The notes beneath the pieces are model-generated. The model had not been told where the DNA came from, ran no database searches, and was given only the letters and a program-made list of their open reading frames with translations. DNA of 64,000 bases from Hyphomonas sp. (GTDB taxonomy: Bacteria > Pseudomonadota > Alphaproteobacteria > Caulobacterales > Hyphomonadaceae). The stretch is from assembly GCA_017792365.1 (NCBI GenBank), contig CP051229.1, positions 2,294,001 through 2,358,000 on the forward strand. Direction: 5' to 3'. This document shows, in pieces, positions 53,429 through 62,769 of the stretch (positions are counted from its first letter, which is position 1; each line of letters opens with the position of its first letter). The translations under genes and the position numbers were made by a program.

Positions 53429-54745
53429 TCATCCTTCCAGTTCAAGCGTCGGCGGCGCCATATCGGCGATCAGGAAGTCGTCATTGTCCTGCACCGTCTG
53501 CAACGGACCGAAATCGAATGCGGACCGGTCGATGATCACATCGCGAGGACGCAGCCGCCTCGACAGTTCAAGGCCCTCGAGAGACCGACAGCGCGAGAAT
53601 GCGACATACGCCTGTCCGTGCGCGAACATGCCCCGGTCAAAATCGATGTATGTCTTTTCAAGCGTCAGTCCCTGGCTCTTGTGAATCGTCACAGCATAGG
53701 CGAGGCGCAGCGGCAGCTGCTTGAACGATCCCACAACCGACCGCTCCACCGACCGCTTCTTGTCATCGAACTCGTAGCGATATTTCTCCCAGGCCTGCGG
53801 CCCGACGCGATGCGTCTCGTCGCCGATCTCGACGAAACAATCGCTCTCGCCCAGCGCCACAATGGTCCCCAGCGAACCGTTGACCCACCTGCCCTGCGGA
53901 TCGTTCCGAATCATCATGATCCGTGCGCCCGGCTTCAGCTCCAGAACATCTTCCGTCGGGAACGCCTTGGCGTCGAAATTGCCCTCGAGCGTGGCGGTGT
54001 ACTCGCGCGGCTCGCCAGGCAGTTCGGCAAGTCGCATCTGGTTGATCCGCCAGGCGGCCGCGTTGTTGGGGGTCAGAACGACATGGGTCAGGCTGGCTTC
54101 CGCAGGCGTCCGATCCGAAACCCGCTCGGCAAGCAAGGCTTCGTCGTCCTCATCGAGATACGAATTGCGCAACCCGTTGAGGATCCGGATGAAGTCCTCA
54201 TCTTCCTGCCGGAAGACCCGCTTCAGCGCGGCCAGACGGAAATTGCCATTCTCGATCGCGGGCGCCTTGAAGAACCACGCCCCGCCATACTCTGAGTCCA
54301 GGATCGGCTGCACCTCGCCCTCGACCACCGGCGGGAGCTGGTGAAGGTCGCCGGACAGGATCATCCTGACCCCGCCGAACGGCTCCCTGATGCCGCGATT
54401 GAGCCGAAGCGAATTGTCGATCGCCTGCATCATGTCAGACCGCACCATCGAGACCTCGTCGATGATCAGCGTCTGCATCGCGCGCACAACGCGCTGGTTT
54501 CGCAGCCGCTTGGCGTCCGACGCATCGAGCAGTCGCGGCGCAAAATTGAAGAAGGAATGGATCGTCTGTCCGCCAACATTCACCGCGGCCAAACCAGTCG
54601 GCGCCAGCACGACCGTCCGATCGCCTTCAGACGCAATGATCCGCCGAAGCAGCGTCGTCTTGCCCGTGCCGGCGCGACCGGTCAGGAAGATGTTCCTGCC
54701 TTCATGCAGGATACTGTCCAGCAGGGGGGCATACACGTTTTCCAC
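53429..54745 (-). CDS. Pif1-like superfamily 1 DNA helicase
   Basis: The 438-residue protein carries Walker A GRAGTGKTTLLRRI, motif Ia APTGLAAVNVGGQTIHSFF, Walker B LIIDEVSMVRSDMM, GDLHQLPPVV, and C-terminal AYAVTIHKSQGLTLEK with VAFSRCRSLEGLEL. This is the Pif1/RecD-type SF1B layout, moving 5' to 3' on DNA. Bacterial Pif1-like helicases resolve G-quadruplexes and R-loops or help fork progress; the role in this organism is unknown. It is divergent from the ThiF/MoeB gene. Confidence 0.9.
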   Translation of the reverse strand: MENVYAPLLDSILHEGRNIFLTGRAGTGKTTLLRRIIASEGDRTVVLAPTGLAAVNVGGQTIHSFFNFAPRLLDASDAKRLRNQRVVRAMQTLIIDEVSMVRSDMMQAIDNSLRLNRGIREPFGGVRMILSGDLHQLPPVVEGEVQPILDSEYGGAWFFKAPAIENGNFRLAALKRVFRQEDEDFIRILNGLRNSYLDEDDEALLAERVSDRTPAEASLTHVVLTPNNAAAWRINQMRLAELPGEPREYTATLEGNFDAKAFPTEDVLELKPGARIMMIRNDPQGRWVNGSLGTIVALGESDCFVEIGDETHRVGPQAWEKYRYEFDDKKRSVERSVVGSFKQLPLRLAYAVTIHKSQGLTLEKTYIDFDRGMFAHGQAYVAFSRCRSLEGLELSRRLRPRDVIIDRSAFDFGPLQTVQDNDDFLIADMAPPTLELEG

Positions 54746-54867
54746 CGCTCAGACCGTCCTGAGCGGGCCTGCGGCGATCGAAACGCGCGCTTTCACCGGC
54801 CATTGAACATGATGCACGGCCATGATTTGACTAATCTCGCAGGCAGGGTGACGGACAGTTCAGAACC

Positions 54868-55638
54868 ATGAGTCTAACGCCAGAGCAGCTGGAGCGCTAC
54901 GCCCGCCACATCATGCTTCGCGAGCTGGGCGGGCCTGGCCAGCAGCGCCTCCTCAACGCGCATGTTGCGATCGTGGGCCTCGGCGCCCTCGGCGGCCCCG
55001 CAGCTCTGAACCTCGCCGCCGCCGGTGTCGGCAAACTGACGCTGATCGACGATGACGACGTCTCGCTCTCGAACCTCCAGCGCCAGACGCTGTTTCGAAC
55101 CGGTGATGTCGGCCGCCCCAAGACCGAAATCGCCCTCCGGGAATTGGTCGCCCTCAACGCTGACTGCAAGGTCGTGGTCCGAAACGAACGGCTGACAACC
55201 GGCAACGCGACAGACCTCGCGAGCGACGCCGACTGCATTCTCGACGGCACCGACAGCTTTTCGTCCCGCTATGCGATCAACGAAGCGGCGCACGCGTTGG
55301 GAATCCCGATGGTGTCGGGCGCAGTCGGGCGCTGGAGCGCGCAGGTCTCCGTGTTCCGCTCAGGCGAAACCCGCGGCCAGCCGCTCGCCGACCGCCTTCC
55401 CTGCTATCGCTGCTTCGTGTCCGAGCCGCCCGAAACCGAGGAGACCTGCGAGGCCGTCGGGGTTGTCGGACCGCTCACCGGCATGATCGGCTCGCGCCTC
55501 GCGCTGGAGGCCATCAAGGAAATCACAGGCGCTGGCGAGTCGATCGCCGGCAAGGTCTGGCTGTTCGACGGCCTGTCCGGCGACACGCGCACCGTGAAAC
55601 TCCGGCCCGACCCGCACTGCCCGGTCTGCGGAGACTGA
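54868..55638 (+). CDS. ThiF/MoeB-family adenylyltransferase
   Basis: The 256 residues form an E1-like enzyme that adenylates the C-terminal glycine of a ubiquitin-like sulfur carrier (MoaD or ThiS). It has RYARHIMLRELGGPGQQRLL, the nucleotide loop AIVGLGALGGPAALNLAAAG, LIDDDDVSLSNLQRQTLF, the Asp in CILDGTDSFSSRYAIN, and zinc cysteines in CYRCF and CPVCGD. MoeB and ThiF cannot be separated by sequence here; HesA-type adaptors are a third option. No moa or thi genes are adjacent. Confidence 0.9.
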   Translation: MSLTPEQLERYARHIMLRELGGPGQQRLLNAHVAIVGLGALGGPAALNLAAAGVGKLTLIDDDDVSLSNLQRQTLFRTGDVGRPKTEIALRELVALNADCKVVVRNERLTTGNATDLASDADCILDGTDSFSSRYAINEAAHALGIPMVSGAVGRWSAQVSVFRSGETRGQPLADRLPCYRCFVSEPPETEETCEAVGVVGPLTGMIGSRLALEAIKEITGAGESIAGKVWLFDGLSGDTRTVKLRPDPHCPVCGD

Positions 55639-55647
55639 TCCGCGCGC

Positions 55648-56538
55648 CTACTTCGTCAGCTCGCCGTAGATCGTCGCCACGAACGCATCGGAGTTGATGA
55701 ACCCCGACCCATACGTCGCATCCCACTGCGCCAGCGGCTTGGCGGCGACGGCCTCTTCAAGGGTGTCGCCCGCATCGATGCGCGCCTGCACAGCAGCCTT
55801 CGCGGCGACCACGGTCTCGTTGGTTTCACGCAGGTCCGCCTTCGTCGCCAGATCGCCATGGCCTGGAATGATGCGCGTTTCGTCTCCGGCCAGTTCGAGC
55901 GCCATCTGCTGGGCCTCGATCATGCCATCCAGGGTCCCGCCCGACCCGGTGTCGATGAAGGGAAAACGCCCCTTCATGTAGGTGTCGCCCATGTGGATCA
56001 CATCGGCTTCGACAAAGTGCACCATGACATCGCCATCGGTATGCGCAGCGGGCACCTTGAAGGCATTGATGGTCTGGCCGTTGAGATGGAAGTCGACACC
56101 CTCGGCGAACGTGATCATCGGCCACGCCGCCTCTGGCGACGTCCCGCGATTGGCCGGGCCGCTGGATGCGATCTCCCCTGACAGCCGCCCTCTGACGTTG
56201 CGATGCGCGAACACCGTGGCGCCAGCCGTCTGGAACACTTCATTCCCTCCGGCATGGTCGAAGTGCCAGTGCGTGTTGACGAGGAATTTCGGCTTCTCGC
56301 CAAACATGTCGACGATCTTCTCGAGGTTGGCCGAGGCGTTCGTCGCGTACTGGTCGTCGATCATGAACACGCCGTCGTCGCCATCCAGCAGGCCGAGATT
56401 GCCGCCGGCGCCCATCAGCATCGAGATGCCGTCGCCGAGATCAATGACGCGCTGGTAGGGATCGGTCTGGGCCGACGCTGCGCTCGCCCCGAACAGAGCC
56501 GCGCCCAACGTCGCTGCACACAATACAAATGCTTTCAT
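55648..56538 (-). CDS. Exported MBL-fold metallohydrolase
   Basis: The start at 56538 follows GGGGAG by eight bases. A signal peptide (MKAFVLCAATLGAALFGASA) precedes a metallo-beta-lactamase fold: VNTHWHFDHAGGNEVF (HxHxDH), the third histidine in VPAAHTDGDVMVHF, VIHMGDTYMKGRFPF and IIPGHGDLATKADL. 296 residues. Periplasmic members of this subgroup are often called beta-lactamase-like or quinoprotein-relay enzymes, with unknown substrates. The stop is ten bases from the convergent ThiF-like gene. Confidence 0.9.
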   Translation of the reverse strand: MKAFVLCAATLGAALFGASAASAQTDPYQRVIDLGDGISMLMGAGGNLGLLDGDDGVFMIDDQYATNASANLEKIVDMFGEKPKFLVNTHWHFDHAGGNEVFQTAGATVFAHRNVRGRLSGEIASSGPANRGTSPEAAWPMITFAEGVDFHLNGQTINAFKVPAAHTDGDVMVHFVEADVIHMGDTYMKGRFPFIDTGSGGTLDGMIEAQQMALELAGDETRIIPGHGDLATKADLRETNETVVAAKAAVQARIDAGDTLEEAVAAKPLAQWDATYGSGFINSDAFVATIYGELTK

Positions 56539-56712
56539 GGCGTCCACTCCCCTGGCGCTGTAAACCCTGGAACGACCGCCGTTCTGCAAAATCGCCCTCA
56601 CATGCGAGGCGACGTCTCCGGGTCCAGCTATTTGCCGAGAGCATGCCAGAGCATCCGGGCTGCGCAAGTGGCAGGGCTCGCAAGTCAGTCGCTCTCGAGC
56701 GGCTATGCGAGA

Positions 56713-57138
56713 CTAGGAGTTGCGCTCGGGCGCGACGCAGGCGTCGCCATCGAAGCTGACACCCTCGACACGCCTTCCGGCGCCGATGACGAACCGCGTC
56801 TCACACGAGCTCCGCCAGGTGCTCGGCGGCTCCCAGACCGGGAAGGTCTCCGAGATGGTCTCCTGCTGCTCGTTCCCGTCGGAATCGACATAGGTGCGCG
56901 TAACGTTGCGGGTTTCGTCCCGATAATATCCGGCGCTCTCCTGAACGTAGGACTTCTCGTACGCCCACAGCTCCCTACCGTCAGAAAGGCTGGCCGTCCT
57001 TTCCGGCGGGCCCCAGGCGACAATCAGATCATCGCTGTGCCGCCCCTGCCAGCTGGCCATCTCCTGACGATAGCCTTCGGCGGTCTCGCAAGCCGCAAGC
57101 ACCATCAGACCCACGAACGCCAACGCCGCTGCCCTCAT
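56713..57138 (-). CDS. Hypothetical lipoprotein, 141 residues
   Basis: A lipoprotein leader (ALAFVGLMVLAACETA, lipobox LAAC) precedes a region resembling SmpA/OmlA-like small outer-membrane lipoproteins: DDLIVAWGPPERTASLSDGR followed by ELWAYEKS. The strand GXXXVXXXWGXP pattern is common in envelope lipoproteins that test for precursor status; function is unknown. The C-terminal half contains two cysteines (CETRF, DACV), possibly disulfide-bonded. Gene neighbours give no clue. Confidence 0.75.
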   Translation of the reverse strand: MRAAALAFVGLMVLAACETAEGYRQEMASWQGRHSDDLIVAWGPPERTASLSDGRELWAYEKSYVQESAGYYRDETRNVTRTYVDSDGNEQQETISETFPVWEPPSTWRSSCETRFVIGAGRRVEGVSFDGDACVAPERNS

Positions 57139-57200
57139 TTCCGCCTCCGAAGCAAAGCCCGCGTCGGTTGGAACAACGGGCCGGCAACACCAGTCTTCAG

Positions 57201-58187
57201 CTACAGCATTGCTGGCAGGACACGGTCAGGCGGCCTGTGTCCGTCAGCGAACGTCTTGATATTGATGATTACCTTCTCGCCCATGTCGATCCGGCCCTCT
57301 TCGGTCGCCGAGCTCATGTGCGGCAACAGCACGACATTTGGTAGTTTCAGGAGCCGCGGATTCACCGCCGGCTCGTTCTCGTAAACGTCGAGCCCAGCGC
57401 CCGCCAGTTCACCCGTTTCAAGGGCGCGGATCAGGGCCGCCTCGTCAACGACCTCCCCGCGCGACGTGTTCACGATGTAGGCGCTCGGCTTCATCAGCTT
57501 CAGCCGCCGCGCGCTGATCAGGTGGAACGATGCCGGCGTGTGGGGAGCGTTCACCGACACAATGTCCATCCGCGCCAGCATCTGGTCGAGGCTTTCCCAG
57601 TAGGTCGCGCCCAGCTCTTCTTCGACCGCCGCAGGGGCAGGCTTGCGGTTGTGGTAGTGGATCTGCAGGCCGAACGCCTTGGCCCTGCGCGCGACGGCCC
57701 GGCCGATCCGGCCCATGCCGACAATGCCCAGCCGCTTGCCGTAGATCCGACGGCCAAGCATCCAGGTCGGCGACCAGCCCTCGAACTCTCCGCGCCGCAT
57801 CGCATCGACGCCGTCGATGATCCGGCGGGGCACAGCCAGAAGCAGCGCCAGCGTCATGTCGGCCGTGTCCTCGGTCAGGACGCCGGGCGTGTTGGTGACC
57901 GTGATGCCGCGCAGCGACGCGGATCGCACGTCGATATTGTCCACGCCCACGCCGAACTGCGCGATCAGCCTCAGGCGATCGCCTGCACGCGCCAGCACCC
58001 GACCGTCGATCTTGTCCGTAAGGGTCGGCACAAGCGCATCGCACCGACCGGCTGCATCTGACAGCTCTTCGATGGTCATCGGCTTGTCCGACGTGTTCAG
58101 CTCGACGTCGAACAGCTCGCTCATGCGGGTCTCGACTGCCTCCGGCAGCTTCCGCGTCACGATGACCTTAAGCTTCGACCCCGACAT
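57201..58187 (-). CDS. D-2-hydroxyacid dehydrogenase, glyoxylate/hydroxypyruvate reductase-like
   Basis: This 328-residue NAD(P)-dependent enzyme of the GyaR/GRHPR branch has the substrate loop LIAQFGVGVDNIDV, Rossmann loop LGIVGMGRIGRAVARRAKAF, NTSRGEVVDEAALIRAL with the catalytic Arg, a Glu in DVYENEPAVNPRLL and the His in VLLPHMSSATEEGR. It probably reduces glyoxylate or hydroxypyruvate. Glyoxylate is a product of the malyl-CoA lyase at 10796-11680, but there is no genetic link to support a shared role. Confidence 0.9.
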   Translation of the reverse strand: MSGSKLKVIVTRKLPEAVETRMSELFDVELNTSDKPMTIEELSDAAGRCDALVPTLTDKIDGRVLARAGDRLRLIAQFGVGVDNIDVRSASLRGITVTNTPGVLTEDTADMTLALLLAVPRRIIDGVDAMRRGEFEGWSPTWMLGRRIYGKRLGIVGMGRIGRAVARRAKAFGLQIHYHNRKPAPAAVEEELGATYWESLDQMLARMDIVSVNAPHTPASFHLISARRLKLMKPSAYIVNTSRGEVVDEAALIRALETGELAGAGLDVYENEPAVNPRLLKLPNVVLLPHMSSATEEGRIDMGEKVIINIKTFADGHRPPDRVLPAML

Positions 58188-58322
58188 GAACGTTCCTCAG
58201 ACCGGCGTCCAACCGACGCCTTGTTCCTAATGGGCGCCATTTAGCAGACGCTTCCGCCAACTCCAACCATCACCTTGGTGCCGCTAGATCAATGATTAAA
58301 GCGGTTTTTACGCTTCCCGGGT

Positions 58323-58932
58323 TTGATAGGGGTCAGCCACCCGAAAGCACGACGCAGGGCCGCCTTGAAACCTTCTTCGCGCCGATCCGCTCTACTTCGC
58401 CTGTTTGCGCAAATTTGCGGCGCCGCGATGGTGCTCGCGCCCGCGGCGCTGGCGCAGGAAGCCTCTGGTTACCAGTTCCGGGCCTACGCCAGCGATGGGG
58501 GCGAACCCCGCATCAGCAATTTCTCCGGCCTGCCGGTCCCCCGCTACTCGAGCCTCAAGAACGCGCCGCCAATGGCCGCGCCGGACCCAGCCGGACTATC
58601 CCGTGCGCTGGCAGTACCAGATGAAGGGCCTGCCGGTCGTGGTCATCCGCGAGACGGCCGACTGGCGCAAGATTCGTGACCCGCAAGGCGATGAAGTATG
58701 GATTCATCGCGCCCTGCTGACGGGCGATCCTACCGTGATCACGATGTATGAGGGGCAGATCTTCCGCTCCAGGGATGACGGCGCCGAAATCGTTGCAAGG
58801 TTCCCATCGGGCCTCGTCATGAAGCTTGAGCGGTGCGACGGCGCATGGTGCGAGGTCAGCACCGGAGATTTCCGCGGCTGGGCGCTTCGTCGCCAGCTCT
58901 GGGGCGTCGAGACGCTAAACGGCGCGCCCTGA
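58323..58932 (+). CDS. Exported SH3-domain protein (frameshifted)
   Basis: The first frame begins MIGVSHPKARRRAALKPSSR (TTG start at 58323), then a signal-like helix ending AALAQ and NFSGLPVPRYSSLKNA. A second frame resumes NGRAGPS and a third WQYQMKGLPVVVIRETADWRK to the end, passing DPQGDEVWIHRALLTGD and WCEVSTGDFRGWALR. The combined protein has two bacterial SH3-like (SH3b/DUF1058) modules, as in alphaproteobacterial periplasmic proteins thought to bind peptidoglycan. Two missing G bases (near 58570 and 58605) restore the frame; 610+2 is divisible by three, 203 residues. Confidence 0.78.
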
Positions 58933-59025
58933 TCACGCTTCTGCCGCACGCCTACCGGCGCGCTTGAGCAGTCCGCTCGCTGCATGCTAACCGGCCTTCA
59001 AGAATTAGGTTGGCCGGAGCCCTCA

Positions 59026-59541
59026 ATGTCTCACGTACCCAAGCCGAGCTACGACTATGACGATCTGATCACGTCCAGCCGTGGCGAGCTGTTCGGGCCG
59101 GGCAACGCCCAGCTTCCGGCCCCGCCAATGCTGATGTTCGACCGCATCACGCTGATGACGAGCGATGGCGGCGCCTACGGCAAGGGCCGGATCGAAGCCG
59201 AACTCGATGTCAAACCCGACCTCTGGTTCTTCCAGTGCCACTTTCCCGGCGACCCGGTCATGCCCGGCTGCCTCGGTCTCGACGCCATGTGGCAGCTCGT
59301 AGGGTTCTGGCTCGGCTGGTCAGGATCGCCCGGCCGCGGGCGCGCCCTGGGGGTCGAGGAAGTGCGTTTTGGGGGGGAGGTGACGCCCGATACAAAGCTG
59401 GTACGTTACGAAATCGATATAAAAAGGGCGATTCGAACGTCTCTGGTGATGGGTGTAGCGGACGGGCTTGTGTATGTTGACGACAAGAAAATCTATCAGG
59501 CCAAGGGCCTGAAGGTCGGCCTCGTGCGTGCGGGCGCGTAA
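59026..59541 (+). CDS. fabA: 3-hydroxyacyl-[ACP] dehydratase/isomerase
   Basis: FabA dehydrates 3-hydroxydecanoyl-ACP and isomerises trans-2- to cis-3-decenoyl-ACP, opening the anaerobic route to unsaturated fatty acids. The 171 residues carry PPMLMFDRI, the catalytic His in [20 protein letters not shown] and the catalytic Asp in the same stretch, and [23 protein letters not shown] lies six bases before the ATG at 59026; a longer start at 58984 is less likely. The order fabA-fabB-fabI is standard in alphaproteobacteria. Confidence 0.96.
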   Translation: MSHVPKPSYDYDDLITSSRGELFGPGNAQLPAPPMLMFDRITLMTSDGGAYGKGRIEAELDVKPDLWFFQCHFPGDPVMPGCLGLDAMWQLVGFWLGWSGSPGRGRALGVEEVRFGGEVTPDTKLVRYEIDIKRAIRTSLVMGVADGLVYVDDKKIYQAKGLKVGLVRAGA

Positions 59542-59600
59542 CAGCCCTACATTCAGGATGGAAGCGTTCGCCCGGACGGCGGGCAGGAGCATAGCCGAAT

Positions 59601-60833
59601 ATGAGTAGTACAGACCTTCGACGTGTCGTGATCACCGGCATGGGGATCGTTTCGTCAATTGGCGACTCAGTCAAAGAGGTGACGGAAAACCTCAAGGCCG
59701 GCGCCTCGGGAATCACCTTCTCGCCGGAATACGCCGAGCGCGGATTCCGGTCTCAGGTGGTCGGACAACCGAAGGCCAATCCGGCGGACCACGTCGAAAA
59801 GCGCGCCATGCGTTTCATGGGCGACGGCGCCGCCTATTGCTACATGGCGATGCAGCAGGCGCTGGCGGACGCCGGCCTCACCCAGAGCCAGGTGACCAAC
59901 CCGCGCACGGGCCTGATCGTCGGCACCGGCGGCCCCTCCACGCGCGCCATCGTCGCCGCGGCTGATGTCGCCCGCGAAAAAGGACCCAAGCGCGTCGGCC
60001 CGTTCGGCGTCACGAAAGCCATGAGCTCGACCGCCTCGGCTGCGCTGTCCACGATGTTCAAGATCCTGGGCGTCAACTATTCAATCTCGTCGGCCTGCAC
60101 GACGTCGCTCCATTGCATCGGCGCCGCAACCGAACAGATCCAGTGGGGCAAGCAGGATGTCATGTTCGCCGGCGGCGGCGACGAGGTCGATTGGACGTTC
60201 TCCGTCCTGTTCGACGGCATGGGAGCCATGTCCTCCAAGTATAACGATACGCCGCAGACAGCCTCGCGCGCGTTCGATGCAAACCGCGATGGCTTCGTGA
60301 TCTCCGGCGGCGGCGGCATCGTCGTCCTCGAAGAGTACGAGCATGCGAAGAAGCGCGGCGCCACCATCTATGGGGAAGTCGTCGGCTACGGCGCCACCTC
60401 GGACGGTCACGACATGGTCGCGCCCAGCGGCGAAGGCGGTCGCCGCGCGATGGAGCTGGCGCTGGCGACAGCTGGCCGCGCGCCGGACTACCTCAACCCC
60501 CACGCGACCTCGACGCCGGTCGGCGACATGGTCGAGCTCGACGCGGTGCGGCAGATCTTCGGCCAGGAAGCGGCCGACCAGCCGATGATCTCCGCCACCA
60601 AGTCGATGACGGGCCACGCCATGGGCGCAGCAGGCGTTCAGGAGCTGATTTACTCCCTTCTGATGATGAAGGAGAAATTCGTCGCCCCCTCGATCAACAT
60701 CGAGGATCTCGATCCCCTCGCCTACGGCGTGAACATCATCCGCGAGGCCCGCGACGCCGTGCTGAACATGGTGATGTCGAACTCATTCGGCTTCGGCGGA
60801 ACCAACGGATCCGTCGCCGTCGCCAAGGTCTAG
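59601..60833 (+). CDS. fabB: Beta-ketoacyl-[ACP] synthase I
   Basis: FabB elongates cis-3-decenoyl-ACP made by FabA. The 410 residues show [15 protein letters not shown], the nucleophile [12 protein letters not shown] (Cys166), and catalytic histidines in [11 protein letters not shown] and [13 protein letters not shown], then [12 protein letters not shown]. It follows fabA by 59 bases. Confidence 0.97.
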   Translation: MSSTDLRRVVITGMGIVSSIGDSVKEVTENLKAGASGITFSPEYAERGFRSQVVGQPKANPADHVEKRAMRFMGDGAAYCYMAMQQALADAGLTQSQVTNPRTGLIVGTGGPSTRAIVAAADVAREKGPKRVGPFGVTKAMSSTASAALSTMFKILGVNYSISSACTTSLHCIGAATEQIQWGKQDVMFAGGGDEVDWTFSVLFDGMGAMSSKYNDTPQTASRAFDANRDGFVISGGGGIVVLEEYEHAKKRGATIYGEVVGYGATSDGHDMVAPSGEGGRRAMELALATAGRAPDYLNPHATSTPVGDMVELDAVRQIFGQEAADQPMISATKSMTGHAMGAAGVQELIYSLLMMKEKFVAPSINIEDLDPLAYGVNIIREARDAVLNMVMSNSFGFGGTNGSVAVAKV

Positions 60834-60869
60834 AGCGTTCGACGATCTGATCAGGAGTAGTGTGAACCA

Positions 60870-61677
60870 ATGGCCGATTGGACCTTCCCCAAAGGCGAGT
60901 TGATGGCTGGCAAGCGCGGCCTCGTCATGGGCGTCGCCAACGACAAGTCGATCGCCCGGGCATCTCCCAGCAGCTCGCTGCGCAGGGCGCGAGCTTGCGT
61001 TCACTTATCAGGCGAGGTGCTGGAAAAACGCGTCCGCCCGCTGATCGAGTCGATCGGCATGGACACGATGATCCCCGCCGACGTCACCAACGACACCGAG
61101 ATGGATGCGGCGTTCGCCAGCCTCAAGGAGAAGTGGGGAACGATCGACTTCCTGGTCCACGCGATCGCATTCGCCGGGAAGGACGAGCTGCAGGGCTCAT
61201 TCGTCGGCAACACGACCCGCGAAGGCTTTCGCCGCGCGATGGACATCTCGGTCTTTTCGTTCGTCGACGCCGCCCGCCGCGCATCGGAGCTGATGCCCAA
61301 CGGCGGCTCGATCGTCACCATGACATATCTTGGCGCGGAGCGCGTCGTGCCGTCCTACAACGTCATGGGCGTGGCCAAGGCGGGCCTTGAAGCCGCAACG
61401 CGCTACGCGGCGCGCGACCTCGGCCCGGCCGGCATCCGCGTCAATGCGATTTCGGCAGGTCCGATGCGCACGCTGGCCATGGCGGCATTCGCGGTGGCAA
61501 GCAGCTGATGAACGCAGGCAAGGAATGGTCACTCCTGAAGGAGGACACGTCCATGGAAGGTGTCGCGGGTTGTGCGCTGTACCTGCTGTCGCCGCTTGGT
61601 CGGTCTATTGCCGGCGAGGTCATCCACGTGGATGCAGGTTTCACGTCGTCGGCGTCCCGGATCCGTCCGACGACTGA
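60870..61677 (+). CDS. fabI: Enoyl-[ACP] reductase (NADH) (five apparent indels)
   Basis: FabI completes each elongation cycle by reducing enoyl-ACP. Pieces: LMAGKRGLVMGVANDKSIA, then in shifted frames GISQQLAAQG and the LAFTYQGEV region, back in frame GEVLEKRVRPLIESIG, FLVHAIAFAGKDEL, the catalytic Tyr/Lys in VPSYNVMGVAKAGLEAA, RVNAISAGPMRTLA, then LMNAGKEWSLLKEDTSMEG and AGEVIHVDAGFHVVGV after two more shifts. Missing bases: near 60958, 60993, 61012, 61495 and 61640. 808+5=813, giving 270 residues, the usual length. The five independent breaks in an essential gene point to sequence error. Confidence 0.9.
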
Positions 61678-61691
61678 CCAAGGGATACGGT

Positions 61692-61921
61692 CTAGTCCGC
61701 TGCCGGTGCGTTCGTCGCCATGATGGTCGGTTGACCGCCCTGATAGGTCGTCAGCGTAGCCTCCGCGACCCAGCCCTCTGGCGAGGTCAGGAACTTCATC
61801 GCCAGAACGCCAAACCGACAAGCAACGTCGAGCAGGCAACCGTGGTGACGATCCCGCGCAGGTTGGAATGCTCGCCTGCTTCGTAGTGTTCATGATCGCG
61901 CGCATTGAGCGACGTGGTCAT
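61692..61921 (-). CDS. Small single-span membrane protein (frameshifted)
   Basis: The ATG at 61921 follows GGAGG by seven bases. The frame reads MTTSLNARDHEHYEAGEHSN, a hydrophobic helix starting GIVTTVACSTLLVG, then stops; adding one base in the AAA run at 61812-61814 continues FGVLAMKFLTSPEGWVAEAT to TAG at 61692. Corrected length 231 bases, 76 residues. A strong ribosome-binding site, a membrane helix and the exact codon count after correction support a real gene. Family unknown. It is convergent with fabI and downstream of udk. Confidence 0.6.
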
Positions 61922-62084
61922 CGACTTTCCTCCGCCACACTGATCGTCACGGCCCGAAATCAGCCGCGCGCCAGCGCTTTCTAGTTGTCGGGGAGGAGGT
62001 CGGGTCTCTTGCGGTACGCCCGACTTCGATGGGTATAAGTTACAATTCTCACGTTCACGTGTACATCGCGACTATCGATAAGGT

Positions 62085-62768
62085 TCAGTCGAGCGCCCCA
62101 AGCTCGCCAAGCCGCTTCCAGACGGGCGCCACGAGGGCGTCGATCGCCGCCTGATCGGGCCCGCTCCCATCGCAGACAGGTTCGCCCGACTCCGAAATCA
62201 CGAGGTCGCAGATCGACTTTGCAGGCTCCGTGAACCGCTCATGAGCGTCCCTAACGAACGTCAGATACTGTCCGACCGTGCGCTCAATATCCCGGCCGCG
62301 CTCGTCCCGATCGCGGCGCAGCCTGCGGATTAAGCGGATATCGGCCGGCGCATCGACGTAAACGGAAAGGTCGAAGCATTCCGCAAAACCCGGATCGCTG
62401 AGCACATGCACGCCTTCCACGATCACGAACGCTTCCGGCGTTATCTTGAGCGTGCGTCCGGCCAGCCGTTCGTGAGTCGCGAAATCGTAGACCGGCTGTA
62501 AGACCGCGCGCCCCCCGCGCAGCGACACCAGGTGCTGGCGAAACATCGCCATGTCCTTGGTCGCCGGATCATCGAAATTGATCTCGCGCTCGACCCGCTC
62601 ATTGGACCAGCCGACCACAGGCGGGGTGTGGTCGGTTCGTGGCAGGTAGTAATTGTCCTCGGTGACAATCGCGCAGCCCCGCTGGCGCAGTCGGGCGTGC
62701 AGGGCTTCGGCGAGCGTGGATTTCCCCGAGCCGGTGCCGCCCGTAATGGCGATCATGAAGGGCGCCAC
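62085..62768 (-). CDS. udk: Uridine kinase-like P-loop kinase
   Basis: The 227-residue product starts at GTG 62768, six bases after AGGAGG located in the end of rbfA (in-frame ATG at 62756 is possible). It has the P-loop AITGGTGSGKSTLAEAL, TEDNYYLP (substrate Asp), REINFDDPATKDMAMF, VIVEGVHVLSDP and the LID region RLIRRLRRDRDERGRDIE. Uridine kinases make UMP/CMP in pyrimidine salvage; phosphoribulokinase relatives share this layout. rbfA and udk are separated by one base between stop and start, so they are translated together. Confidence 0.9.
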   Translation of the reverse strand: MAPFMIAITGGTGSGKSTLAEALHARLRQRGCAIVTEDNYYLPRTDHTPPVVGWSNERVEREINFDDPATKDMAMFRQHLVSLRGGRAVLQPVYDFATHERLAGRTLKITPEAFVIVEGVHVLSDPGFAECFDLSVYVDAPADIRLIRRLRRDRDERGRDIERTVGQYLTFVRDAHERFTEPAKSICDLVISESGEPVCDGSGPDQAAIDALVAPVWKRLGELGALD

Positions 62769-62769
62769 C

